This document shows, one piece after another, positions 22,425 to 37,400 of a stretch of DNA of 64,000 nucleotides. Numbering within the stretch: position 1 is the first letter of the stretch; every line of letters starts with the position of its first letter. Source of the DNA: Gordionus sp. m RMFG-2023 (Eukaryota; Nematomorpha; Gordioida; Chordodea; Parachordodidae). Below the pieces are notes generated by a model, which worked only from the letters and a program-made list of their open reading frames with translations, ran no database searches and was not told the origin of the DNA. The stretch spans positions 7,975,561 through 8,039,560 of the forward strand of contig NC_088775.1 in the NCBI RefSeq assembly GCF_954871325.1. Direction: 5' to 3'. Both the position numbers and the translations under genes were made by a program.

Positions 22425-25400
22425 ATGAAAAATATGAACACAGAGATATTTGAAATAAATGATTTTACTGACTCCTCTGAATTTGAAAAGTAAAGAATTA
22501 AATATCATATGATGATTGATTTATATTTTAGGTTTGTTTCTATCATTAACAAATATTTAAAAGATTGGCTTGAAAATATTGATGAAATAATTAATTTTCA
22601 CCTTTCAGAGGTTTTAACTATTCTTTATTTTGTTTCTTTAATGATTTATTTTATTAGGAGCCAAACAAGGAATGGATTAAACAAGATCAAATAATAAATT
22701 ATGCAGATGATAAATTTTTATTAACACTTTATATTTTAAATAAAAAAGTATGCAAAAGTAAATAGATCAAACATATTATTGTAATTTTATCTCAATATTT
22801 TAGCCGATGTTGAGACAAATATATATTTGTCTAACCCTAACCATATTTTTGCATCAAAAACTCACCATATTTCCAGATGGTAATTTTTTAAAATAAAAAA
22901 ACACTTAATTTTGGAAGCACGAGACCTACAAAATTTAAACTTGTTGATCCAAGGTCACTTGCTGCCTAGTGGTAAAAAATTTTGGATCTAAGCCTGATAC
23001 ATAGTTTGCTACCCAAATTTTAAAAATAATAGGGAAAAAATCTCACTCAATTTTTCTGATTTAATGTTATATAACTTTATAATTATAATTAAAACAAGGC
23101 ATGCAATGGCTATTGAAATTTTGATATAATGTGATTTCTACTTAGTGCTCTGAATGTCAAAATTTGAAAATTTATATTTTTTTTAATTGAATTTAATTCT
23201 TATGTTCAATTAGGTAAGAAATTAACAGTAGAAATAGGCTGTACCTATATTTTATCGATCATGTTACCATGGGCCAGGTTGTATATTATACAGACATGAC
23301 TCTAGGCATCTGTTTATATTTATATAATAGGATGAATTTATGGCCTATTTTAAAAATTGGGATATAAAAATACTTTTTAAAATATATTGCTCATATTATA
23401 CATTTTTAATATTAAGTTTGTATAAGGGCTGATAAGCTAACATGTATACTAGAACACTGAATGTACCAATCAGAGTTTGAACCAACCAACTTTGGTTACA
23501 TAGATATTTTCTCAAACTTGGTCAGATTTATTCTTGCTTTTAAAATTTACCTAGACATTGACCTCAACAAATTTTGAAATTATTTTGTCTTCTTAGTGTT
23601 TTCACAAATATATTTTCAAGGAGATTCATAAAATTTGTTCATTATCCTTCAGTTTTTATAATTTTTCCAATTTCATTAGATATTTTTAGTATTAAGTAAA
23701 AAAATCTATTTCTAAAATCAAATTTTGAATCAGATTACGATATTAGATTTTTTTGGATTGTATTGGTCAGGCAGAAATTTTCAAATTTTTATTTTTCAGT
23801 TTACACTGGACCCAAAAAAATTTCTAAGATTTTTATTTATAATAAAATATAAATTTAAATTTTTTTTAGCAATATCATTGTATTATTATAATAGGTATAT
23901 AAAAATATATTATATTAATGTTAATAATTGAAATAATTAGAATACCATATTAATTCAAGATAAAAGAATCATCATTGAAAAATATATAATTAGTATAATT
24001 AGTAAACAATTACGAAAAAAATAATCATAATAACAAAATGACAATATTGAGGCATAAGCATAAAGCAGCAGATATTATTCAAAACCTCTTTCATATAATC
24101 ATCAGGAGAGATCGAATTAATAAAACAAACAGCCTTAAGAATGGCTATTGCGATCCTCTGCCTTAAGTAAAAACCTTCGCGAGGCTCCCCAATATTTTTT
24201 CTGATTAGGTGGCCAACGTCTTTAAAATAGTTTTTAGCCAAATCACCATATGTAGTTAAGGTGGAGCAAATGATGGGTATGAATATGTAATTTGAGGAAT
24301 CAGCGCTGTATTTGCTGATCTTATAATTTTGAGCTCTGTTCAGAGCGTCCTTGTTAAAATTAGAGGGGGAGTTAGTGTCCAGACAAGAGAAATCCCATAT
24401 TAAAAACTTTCCTTAAGACCATGGGAATACGTGTGACCCCATCAGGACGCCTACTATCGGAAAATAAGCAAGTAGGCTCCATTGAGTTAGGAAAACCAGC
24501 TGACCTAAGTGCAAGAGATATTATTTGATTGCATTTCAAATGTCGAGTTTGCCGGCCGGGATTACGATTGCAATGTAAAGGATGAAGGCCATATTGTCAT
24601 CAACAGTATGACATTTGCTGCATTTATATGGTAATGAAAAGGGAATGTTAAGCCTGGTACATAAAGCATAACTGAGCTCATGGTTGTCCAATTCGAGTTT
24701 GTAATTGGTAGATGGAATAACATCTAAAAATTCATATCCCCGATCTTTGATAAGTTCAATAAATGTGGTTCTAGCCAATAGTGAGAGACTCGAAATAAGG
24801 TAATCAACGGAGTTTTTCACAAGTGGTAAATCCCAATCCTTCTTTATCACAGAGATCGGAAATAGGGTTGAGGTTGTGACTGATTTTGCCCATTCTATCT
24901 TAGCTGTATTCAAAAAAGGATCGTGAACCGACAGATGTTGGTCAATTAGTATACGTGCCTGAAGGTGGCTGGCAATGAAGGCACATATTGAGATCGACAA
25001 TGGGGATCTTATACCAAGGCCACCATGTTTGGAAGGAAGTGTGGCTCGATGCCAAGCTATGTCTGTAAATTTGATATTTAAGCAGTCGCTAAGGATGACT
25101 TTTATTCTGGTTTCGAATCTCACTAAATGCTCCCTCTCTAAAAATAATGGGCTCGATCGTAGGGCATAAAGGATTTTAGGGATGTTGAAGAAATTTCGAA
25201 TTAAAAAAGGCCTTGTGGGCCAAAAGGCATGTAAGAATGCGTTTTAATTTTCAAAGATATCGTCCATATCGCTAAAAAAAGAATTCACTGACTCCTCACC
25301 AATGGTTGAGCCCAAATGTGATAGATTTTTCAAGGGGACATGCTTAAAACCAAAAACGCTTTGCTGAATTGTATTAATATCGCAGTATTCAGTTTTGATT

Positions 25401-28400
25401 TGATTAATTACGAGTCCGAGGCTGTCAGTAGAAGTCTTAATAATATTGATTGCCTTTATCACTCTGCAGATTCGCCAGAGATGACCCCATCATCAATATA
25501 CCATAAGTGTAAGGGTAGCGTGCAGTCATTGTTTATTTTAGTAATCAAATCATGGATACTAAGGCAAAATAATATGGAGCCTAGGGGATCACCTTGCTGA
25601 ATACCTTCGGAAGAGGTTAGGATATGATGGCCAAATACCAAATGTGATGGTTTCTTATAAGATAAGAGGATAAGTTTGTAAAAGTGGGAAATGTTTTATA
25701 AATTGTGAGATTATTACTTGTCTATGAATACTATTGTAGGCATTTGTAAAATCGATCTTTACAAGATGTTGGGCAGCTGTGGTATTTTGAGCATAAATGC
25801 GCGTTATATGTGCAGCTGCATCACATCCTGAGCTCGTACCAACCCCAAATTGCAACGGAAGAAGTATATTAGATACTTGTGTAGAAATTCTGCTAGCTAT
25901 TAACTTAGAACAGAATCTCCTATATAAAGCACCAACAGCAATAGTTCTGTTAACATTACACTTATCATTCCACTGTGATGGGTTCACATCTAAATTAAAG
26001 ACTCTTCTGAAATCAACTTCCTGGATGCGTTAGTTTAGTATTTGTAAATGTAAAGAAGTAAGAGTAAAACTCAAAATATTAGATAATATGGGCTAGAGCT
26101 AGATATTGAAAAAAATAGTTAAATAAAGATGGTTTGTATATAATAATAATATGGATATTTGGAACAAGTATATGATAAAGGATAAATTATGGCTGCATAT
26201 ATCATGATATATATTTGTGCCTTGCTGTTCTTGATATTTTTTTAATATGATAATTTTTTGGATTTATGCATATTTTAACCATCGTGTATTATATATTCTA
26301 TAATTTTATAAACAAACTTGCTTAAATTCTAATATTGCACTACTATGACCCATATCGATGATATATATATATTTATATATATTCAAATTTAAATAATATG
26401 TTCTACTTCAAGGTTTGGTTTCAAAAAATTCATAATACTCAAACACATTAACCAATCCATTTTGTCATCTTCCAATTCAAAAAACACTAAATTTCTTCCA
26501 TCTAACCCTGTATCCACTCAACCCCTCACTCCTAGTCAAACGCTCACCTTGCTAAGTGCTTTGGCCTTAGCCCTTCAACAGTTTCGTCACAAATTATTAG
26601 ACATATCCTCTTATCACCATAATAATAATCACCCAAAATCGAAATTCCACGATCAAGGGAACCAAAACTTGTTTGACTACCCCGACCCCAATATACCCCT
26701 CTTCGTATGCATAAACGAAGAATTTCGACTCTACCAAGGAATGTTATGGGAAGAAAAAACCACAACCACTAATAATGATAATAAAAAATTGGCATGCCGA
26801 CTGAGCCTCGAAATGCTATATTTCACTCAACCTTTAGGGGGTCTGGCTTACCTAGATTCTTTGACAGAACTTTTGCCAATTGCAAACCCATCTCAAAGAG
26901 AACAGACAAGATCCGATAAAGTTTAACATTTATTTTTTATTTATTTATTTATTCAATATTTGGAAAAAGAGGGGGTGGTGGGGGGGGGGCGGGGTTAAAT
27001 TTGTTTTGGCAAAATATGCAAATATAAATCCATAAAATTTTATTTGCAAGCTAACTGACATCAGCGTGAGTCTGTGTTACTCTTTCGTTTTAATGCCCAT
27101 TCAGACCATTTTGCATAAACCCAGCTTGTTGATCGTAGAGAGAAATTATGACCTTTTCCCATTAGACCATCGTCAGCTGTCCGAGAATGATCTCGTTCTA
27201 GATGGATATAGGAATTTTACTGATGAGTACCGACCAAATCACCTCGCGAATTGCGCTTTACACGATATCCTATGGGCCATGGGTAGCCTGCGAAACCCGG
27301 TTAAACGAATAGATCTTGGTCTTCAGTGGCTTGATTTACCTCTAAGTTACAACTCCGAAGATGACTTTCGCTACTCTCACATGTCTATAGGCTTACGGCT
27401 GAAGGAAACCGAAACCGACTGTAACCTCGTTGAATATTACGACACCCTAATGACTTTATTTAAGTCAGCTGATAGAGATGAAGAAAAAGGAGGGGAAATA
27501 AAAAACGTTGATTCGGTTAAAATACAGTCAACTGCTAAGCTGATTTTTTCTTTGAAAGGTGTACCAATTGATGACGATGTCTTGGGATGTTTATTAGGTA
27601 TATAAACAAATTCCAAAAAAGAAATTGGTCAATCTCTTTTGATAATATGTAATATATAAACTTTCATCTAACCTAGACCTGTAATTTTTTTTAACCTAAT
27701 AGCTTTTACATTTTAATTAAGAGAAAGAGAAAAAAATAAAAAAAAGATGGCCTAATTTTACACTTGTCAGTTTGTCTTTCAATTAATTGGCCATCTTAAA
27801 TTAAGTGAAAACGAATGGAGTGGTAAAAAAAAATAAATTGAAATAATGATTGATAATTTCTGAATTAGAACTGAACACGAGATGATTATGTGATAAACCT
27901 TGGTTCAAACATATACTTTATTTATTTAAATCTTACCATTTCCCCTCTCGAATTATGGTTAGGAGTTAATGGATTAACTCATCATGGTATCAAAAGTACA
28001 CTTAACTAGATATGAACATTGCAAACTACAAAACAAAAACAAGTAAAAAAAAATTGTTGTTAATTAGGCTCCAAATTTAAACGGCTAACCGATCTCATAG
28101 ACCGACACCATCATTCACAAGGGACAAAATCTCAAGAGCCCTTTTTGCACAGTTTGGATTACATGAGAGGGGATATTTTAAGCCACGAGGAAAGGGGGAA
28201 AGAATCAGCTTTCAAGACTACCTTCCGCGAAAACACCGAAAATTACCAAAAAGCCCTCGATAAATTGGTCAGCAGCCATAATGTTAAACTCGGTTCGCTC
28301 AACATAGCAATGACCAACATGAGGAACAACATCGCGACACCTACCAATAGTATAACAGATGCTTCGAGTAATATATTATTTTTTTTTAAAAAATGGATTT

Positions 28401-31400
28401 TCATAACATTTACCTGATAAAAAAACTCTTTAAAAATATTTCAATTTACGGTGTCAGCGTTTTTTTTACCTGTTTGTGAACACCTAAATAAACGATGGAG
28501 ACTCATCTATTCAAAAAAAACCTTTTTTTCTATGCTAGTAATATAAAATAATAAATCCAAAGCCCATAAGAAACACTACGAGAAGAACAAGGATCATAAC
28601 GCTAAAAGCCACCACAAAGAAAATCGGAAAATAATATCGGATGCTTTAATGGACGCCATCTTCTGGACATTATTTCCCGATTCAAGGCCCAGTTTGCTCA
28701 AGATAAAATCATCCAAAATGGTAAGCTTTTATAATATTTCTCCCGCTCCCCATTACAGTGGAAAATTAAGGTAGAATCCCTTTAGTATTAAGTTCACATC
28801 GCGTACATAGTTAAATGCCCGACCTAAAAAGAAACGCCATCACACATAGTATCTTAGACTCAAAAGATCGCTTATTTTTATCAGGCGTTTGTTGCATTTT
28901 TTAAAAAAAAATATATAGACGAATAATTATTAGGAAAATGACGGGAAAATTTTCTTAACCTTTATTTGCCGCTAAAAGAAAATTAAGAATTATCCTTTTT
29001 TTTTTGTTAACGTTTCTGTTGGATATATATTTATATTGTTTATTTATTTTTTTTTAAAAAAAATGTATAACCACCGATTCACGAGAGTGATTGATTGAGA
29101 GATAAACTTTATTTATGAATTTTAGTTTTATTTGATTTATATATATACTATATTAATATTTTAATATTCCAAATTCTATTAATTTTTTTTATTTATTTAA
29201 AATAAAATAAATAATTAGAAGCTATACACGCTTTCTCCACTCATCGATCCTGACATTAATGCCGTGGATCTAGGCACCAAATTTAAAGTGTCCCTCTTTT
29301 AATATTATATAACAATAGCCATATTATTTAGATTTCAATAGAAAGAGCAGAGAGGGGGGGGGGTGTTAGAAAGTAATAAAATGGAAAGAAGGTAATTAAA
29401 TCTTGTATTACTTTTTTTAAAATTTTTTGTTGTAGTTAAGTCCTCCACACTCCCTAACCGATTTATTGACCCACACCCTATTCATGTTGGCCAATTTCGA
29501 CTCCTTGATTAAACGGACAGATTCTTTCTCTCACGATATTAGAAGCGATAAAAGTTTTTTCGATCTCGAATACATGCATCCATCACTTTTGCAACCCTTA
29601 GATCCACCAGGTTTAACGAGTGTTTGATAATCTTATGCAACATGATATATTTCTGATCATTTAAAAAAAAAATTTTGTTAGTTTGCGTGTAACATCATTT
29701 GTTTATGAGCGTAAAATATTTTATATATTCTTTTAATTTTTCATAATTTTATTTTGTGGGAATTAAATGATTGGTATAGATGGGTAAGTTCGCATGGCTG
29801 TGCCGATATTAAATATCGATCGGATCGGCACCGATATTTAGCGTTTTCGACAAATATCGGATTGGGCCGATACATTTATTTATCCCAATCTGATATTTTT
29901 ATTTTATTTTTGTTTATTTATGATTCTATATTATTATATATTGTTTATTTTACATTATTATAATATTTCAAAAAATTGTTTATTTATTTTTTATAAAAAT
30001 GGAAAAATTAAAAACTTTTTTTAGGCTATGTCCATAAATTACGATTCGCAAACTTTTTCAAACTTTATAGAATAAAAAAATATAAGCCATTTTAAAAAAT
30101 CAAAATTACCAAAATTATTTTTTCAATTTTTGAAAAAAAAGTTGAATAATTTTTCTAATGATTATAAATTGTTGAATTGAATTTGACAAGAATAAATGAA
30201 CTTCTCTGCGAACTCCCCTTACGATTCTAGATAGGATTGATGGGAGAAATCTTTAGTAAGAAATATATGTGACTATCAATGATCTGGGCCACTATAATAT
30301 TTCACAATAGTCTGAATAATATTTGTGGCTGTAATATTATCAGGCAAAATTGTTACGATTTGAGATATCGTAATATATTTATTGTATTGTTTAATAGAAA
30401 ATTGATAGAGATTCCCAGAGAATTTACAGAGATTATTAGAAGTGTAACGGTGAAGTATGTTGAATAATTTATATCTAAAAATAAAAATTTAAATAATTTT
30501 ATATAAATTGTAAAAGTTGTCCACTTATTAATATTTTCAAATACAATTAATTAAATAATTCAACACAAAATTTTACGACTTTATTAAAATGAATTCCAAA
30601 AAAATACTACACAAATATTATCAAAAAATGTTAATTATTATTTTATATAAGTTTTTGTTTATATATAATTTCCAAATATTATAAGAATGGGTATTCAAAA
30701 ATTAAAATAAATCGAAGTTCATAATATAATCATATACATAAATATAATAAAATATAAAACTAAATATTAAATTACCATACAATAATAATCCAAAATTCCA
30801 ATAACACTACTGTTCAAATAAACAAATTTAAAAATAAATATTTAACTATACAAAACAAGTAAAATCCTATTCAAAATTACAAATTAAAAAAATAACTATT
30901 TAAATATACAAATATGATAAAAAAAACAAGTAAATTCAACAAAAATAACAGTCTTACAATTCATGGACCTATTACATCTAGGTATAAATTTTTCGTACAT
31001 TGGCTCCACCAATACCCATCATCATTACGAATAACATCAGATCTAAACTAATAATTCTATAGGAACCAGTTACCATAATTGGTTAATCCTTTATGACATG
31101 GCCATTTGCCACTAGTAGTAATTGCCCTAATTTACCTGATAATGTTAATAACCTACATCCTACAAATATATAATGAAATCTAATTCGAAATATTAGATCC
31201 TGATTATTGCTGATTGATTAAATACATATCTTGCGCTAGATTCCATCAACCCTAACTACAATGTTGAGAGCAGCTTGCACAGCTGTTCGTCAGATTTAAT
31301 TTAAAAAATTCGGTTACGGATATAGTTTTAATCTTCGCTATATTTAATTAAATTTTATGCCCCCTCAGTGTTTAAAGTTATATATAACGAGGTTTTAATT

Positions 31401-34400
31401 TTACTGCATAGAAGGAAGGAAGGAATAAGGAAAAGAAAGAAAGCATAATATTATTATTCACGCCTTAAAATGGCTTTAAGCGATAAACAAAAAAGTCTTG
31501 CTATCGCATTGAAAAAATTATATATATTATATCGTCATCTATACACATTTATACATACGAGCCATATTTATTTTGTGGAAATTGAGCATTTCTTATTATT
31601 GCATAGAATGTTAGAAAAAAGGGAGTGAATAAACATTAGGAAAAAATAAAATTAAGTGGTCATAATTATTTTGAAAAAAAATTACAAAATTTTTGAAACG
31701 GACATAATATGACCACTCAGGGTTAATTTTATCTTTTTTTAGGAGGGGGCGGGGGAGGGGGTGATATTTTTTTCTCTCCCATATTTCGACAATCATAATT
31801 TATGTAATTAATAAAATTTCTTTTTAAATTTAAAATAAAAGATGTACATCAAACTCGCATTTTTTTTTAAAAAATATAAAATAAAAATAGTGTGTCATAA
31901 ACCTCCATCTTGACATTTATTTTTTTATTCAATTGTATTTAGTGATTTTCTTTTATTTTTTGTCGAATTAATAAAAATTCACTGTATTCATGGCAGACGA
32001 CCCAATCGTCGAAAATTGTGAAATGGGGCCAAATATAGAAAATGGTAAGCAACATCGAATCGCTGTGAGCAAATTGATTTACGACATTTCACCGAAGGGT
32101 GCAGTCGGGGAGGATATTCTCGATTCGATATTAGGGGCTTTGAAGGAATTTTGGAAAGAATTCGTGCTCGAACTTAGATACAGATGGGACAATTGCATAC
32201 CCATCACTTTGTAATATTTTCGATTTACCTCTATAACGAAAACTATAGAAGCGATTATTTAATATCATTTTTTCGAATAATGATTATAGATATGAATTGT
32301 GTTCTAGGAAACTTATTTGACATGAAATTTATAATAAGAATTAAAAATTTTCTTCTAAATATACGCTGTAGAATTATTTTCGCGATTTATTTTACTTAAA
32401 AACATTTTTTCTTAAATATTCAATAAAAATAAACGTTGACGAAAGAATAGAAGATGCTAAACCTGATTACAAATACTGTCTACTGCATCAAAAATTGCAA
32501 GTTAATTTTTTTCCTTTTTTTAGAAATGAAATCAATTTTTCTCGAGGATTAATTATTTTTCTTGAAATATACTTATTTTACCTCTTTTTTTTATTACATA
32601 TGAAAAGTTAAGAAATACATCGGATTAAAAAATTGGAATAAATATTATACAGATGCTGAACAGATGCATAAAGATAAAAAAGCAACAACAACAATATTCA
32701 AGCCTCAAACTAGACCAGCTGACTAACGAAGATAGCGAGGGGGATACCTTTTTCGAATGCCAGAATGATAATAGCCCTTCCCTCATCAGGAAGAAATCGG
32801 AATCAGAAAATGACAGAAAATCGAAATCCCAAAATTCCGAAAATTTGTCAAAATTCGGTGATTTGACCGCGAGGGAGGTACCTGAAGGAAGGTCCCATAC
32901 GCTAGAAGGGAACGTAAAACTTTTCAACGGAACAGATTACTTGTACGTCCCAATAACTCAGGTTGCTTTTTTCTTCTAATTTTTTTTTATAAAACAATCC
33001 GCATCGATAAAATTAACACTTAAGACGTCAGGGATTTTATGAATTCTCTAGCATTGAAATTATTTATAGGGTACATTTTTCTGTGATGCTTTAAAGCAGT
33101 GCTGTGAATACTCGTTCTAAAATAAAATGTTTCTGGTTCACAAATCTAACATAATTAAATCAGTATTTTTTTAAAAAATAAAACGCATCTTTAAGCAATT
33201 TTATTTCACATTAAACAAACTCTCAACCTGGGATGATAACTTGAACATGTTTCTATCAAAATTCCAATTAATTTAGATTGACAATCTTTGGCTGTATAAA
33301 ATTCCGCAACAAAAATGTATTTGGTGGTTGATCTGTGAATTAAAAACTCGGCTTAATTTATTTATAAAATTTTTTTTTTAAAAAATGAACAGAATGTACA
33401 TATAATAAATTATATATTTTTCCCATATTTTTTTAAGGAAAAATTTAAAGTTATGAGTAACGTTTTGCTTTATCGTTACTTTAGAACAAGTAATTGCGTT
33501 CCTTTTTCTCAAAAAAAGTAACGCCGTTTGTAACGACCTTTTTTTTACAGCGTCAGTTTTTAATGACCTTTTATGCATTTAATTATATTCAAATAATTTA
33601 TACTTCACTGATATAGAAGCCCAGAAAAAACGTTTACCGCTGCCACCATAATTTATTATTAAAAAAAATTCAATAAGTCATATAATATAGAAATAAAATA
33701 AAAAGTTAATACGAGTTTTAAAACCATTAGCAATATTTTATTTATTATGTGTAAAATAAAATATGTTTAAAAAATGTTAAACCTTTGGGATTAATCACAA
33801 AAAATTTGACGCCATGTCCTATAGTATATAATACATAAAAATCAACATTTATAAATATTTAAATATAGTTAGTTTTGATTATAAAAAATTATTTTTTTTT
33901 AGCTCTCTTTATAGCAGCATCCTTCTAAACAGAGTAAAGAGAAATTTAGACTATTTATGATGCATACAATTTTAAACAAAACAAAATAGGGGGGTGTCAA
34001 AATCTGAATAGACTTGTCTAAACAGAGATTTTCAAAAAATAAGATGAACGGGGACAGGATGAAAAGAATGATTGACTTAGGATGGAAAATCCTATGAGGT
34101 TGGGAAATAGGGATTTCAGGTTTTCTATCATATTTGTCGAGAAAGTCTCAGAGTAAAACATGCGTAAATTGTTTGAAAACGGCAAAACAATAAAACAAAA
34201 AGGCCAATAAATTGAAAAGAAAATTTTTAAGAATTAAAGGAAAAATTTTTTTTCCAATTTTGCAGGAACCACCTTTCATGACCGAAGATCATTTAATGCA
34301 ACATCAATCCCTCCTACTCCATCTCACGAGCGCGAGCTCTGACAAAAATGAATCGAAAAATGTCAGCGAGAGGGCACAATTTCAGAGCCGGACCCTGGCC

Positions 34401-37400
34401 TCCGATATGAGAGCTTTCAAGGCGGCTAATCCCACTTGTGATGACGATATAAGAGACTTCCTCCGCTGGTATTCGCCGGCCGATTTGATTTGGGATGATA
34501 AAGGTTTTTTGAAAAAATTTTTTGTCAAATTATTTTCCTTACATTTTATTTTAACCCCTCATTCATAGTTAGCGCGAATTCGAAGCGAATCATGAAAAAA
34601 ACTGCAATTTTGTTGATTTTCAAAATAAATTTGCTCAAAATTTTGTGCTACAAAAAAAACTTTCAAATGCTCGTAAAATTTTTGTTAAACCTAGCAAAAT
34701 ATATAACATAACAGAAAAGGAAAAAATAGGAAACTGTGAAACCATAATTTAGGGTTCAGGAATTTTGAAACTCTTATTTAGTCGATATTTGGCTAATAGA
34801 AACATAATCGAAACCGACCCCGAACATTCTCCTGGTTCATATTACCCCGGATTCTATGAGTTGTTCATAAATGGTTTCTTGTTTGGTCTGAGACAATTGT
34901 TAAATGTTTGAAAAACCCTAATTATTTTATATTTTCTAAAATAGGTATAACGTATATTTTTTTAAAAAAATAATATATATATTAGATAAAAGCAAATGTC
35001 GTCTAAGTGATCGAATGAATATTGGATACGATAAATATTCCAAAGCAGCTTCCGACCTCAAATCTAAAGATGGTAATCTCATACCCCTTCTCCCCAATCT
35101 CAAAATAACCGTTGTTCAATCTCATTTTTTTTCAATTTTTAATTTTGAAACCAGTTTTTATTTACAAAATAGAAAAATAGGTACACAAAATAGACTTTCC
35201 TGGGGGAGGGATAGGATATTCTGCACTTTAATTTGTTTTCGAATAAAAAATAAATGCGAACCCAACACCACGTGATCCTGAGTCCCCTTCCGGCCAGATT
35301 CTCCTTTTCCATACTATTTAAAATTTATAAAAATATTGGCCATTTAAAAAAAATAAATGTTTTTTTTATTTTCCATTTTGATTAATTTACTAATCAAATA
35401 AAAATCATATCGATTTTAATTAATTAGCTATTTTACTAAAATCAGGTGATTCATCTCAATTTAATGGCGCGTTCCAAAAAAAATTTATGGATCAGTGGGG
35501 GTGGTGCGCGAGTTAATTTACTTCCGGGTTCTTTTAAAATTGCGTTAAATTTCCAAGAAATTCGAGGTTAAAAGTGAATGACATAGAATTGTTTAAAAGT
35601 ATAAAAAAAAATAAGCTTTGCCATTTTTTTTAGCCTACTAAAAAAACGGTTTAAATGGCTAAAAATTGGTTTAGTCAGAAGATAGAGGACATTACTAAAT
35701 TACTAAAAAAACGGACATCATGTGATTAAACAAAGCTATATAAATTATATTATAAATAATTGTATTCTTTTGTATAAAATAAAGAGGATATAAATGAAGA
35801 CATTAATTCGGAAGAATTAAGTGAGTACGATCAACAGCTGACGGATAATATATGGACCCGATTATGGTTATAAAAATATAAAAATTTATTTGCCATTTTT
35901 TTTTATATTTCTGCCTTTTTTTTCTCAATAAATTATTTCCATATAATATCTAGATTTAAATCTATTATCGGTTTCTCTCACACACATTTTTATCAGGTTT
36001 ACCGAAACCCTACCAATGCCAGCTTGCAAGCAAGCTCGACTCTTTGACCATCTGACCCAAGGCGAATTAGCGTTGCATCATTTGGCCAAATTAGACCTGC
36101 CCGCCATTTTGCACGATTCTTCGGGATCCGTGTGGAATCACATGGCGCCTTATGCCGTCAAATGCGTCTCCGTTCTAGCCAACAATTTGTCAAATGACTT
36201 CGCCAATATAAATTTGAACGAGCATGTTTCCGGGGACGATTCAATGAATAATTTTAAGTCGGTGACCCCCAATAATTTTTTAGACTCAAAGCAGCTCGCT
36301 GGTTTGCTATACATCGTTCGCAAAGCCCTGGAAAAACTATCCGATCCGACTGGTTTCGAAAACATAACTGACTACGACGAAAGATTCACCGCTGCGTTGA
36401 ACAAATTTGAAGCCGACCGGGCTCGTATCCAATATTACGACCAGTTCGTAAAACTGTATTTTGGGGACGGAGACACTAAAGAAAATCAAGAGCCCGAAAG
36501 CGAGAATGGGCATGATAAAGATGGCGCTCCGATTCGTTATCATCACGATTTGAAAAGTTTGAGTCGCTATTTATCCTCGGGAGAAAGTAGAGTGGATATA
36601 AAACTACCACCCGGGGCGTCTACCAATCACATCGCCAATATTTTCCCGATTTTTCGCGCCTTAATTTCTGGTAAAAACATACTATAAAAAAATAAAAGGA
36701 TCATATTTAGGCTCCGCAGCATCTTATCATTCTTTACCTCTTTTTTTTAAAAAAATTAACTTTTAACATTTATCAAGACATGAAATTGACAGACATCCAT
36801 ATGTTTAAATATGCAAAAAATAAATAAATATATTTTTCATACTAAGATGCCTTAAAGTATTTTTTTTGTTTACATTTCTCCTCACTATATTTATTAACTA
36901 TTTTACCAGGCAGAGTTGTTAATCGTTACTTTTATGAGTAGCGCGCTACCGCTATCGCTATTTGTCAAAAAAAGTAGCTCGCTATTAGCTATTATTTTTC
37001 AAAAGTAGCTTTAGCTACTTTTTAAGCTACTTTTTATAAAAAAAATTTTAGAAACAAATTAGTTTTATTTTTTGCTTATAATGTTATTGTATAGTAAATA
37101 TAAAAAAATCAACATTTATAAATATTAAAATATAGTTAGTTTTGATTATAAAAAAATTTATGTAATAAAAATAAATATTTATGGTAATTTGTTGCATTTT
37201 ATAAGTTTTTACCTAGTGTTATGTGTCTAACTATCTGCCGTGGTACATATATATGATATCTCTGATAACTCTACTATTAGAGCATCTTTCATCACTTTAA
37301 AGTTATCTGCTATTTTATTCATTAGTGTCTGACGTCATAAAATTGTTGTACCAGAAGATAGAGTTTTAATCATCATGGTAATAGATGGATTATCAACCAA

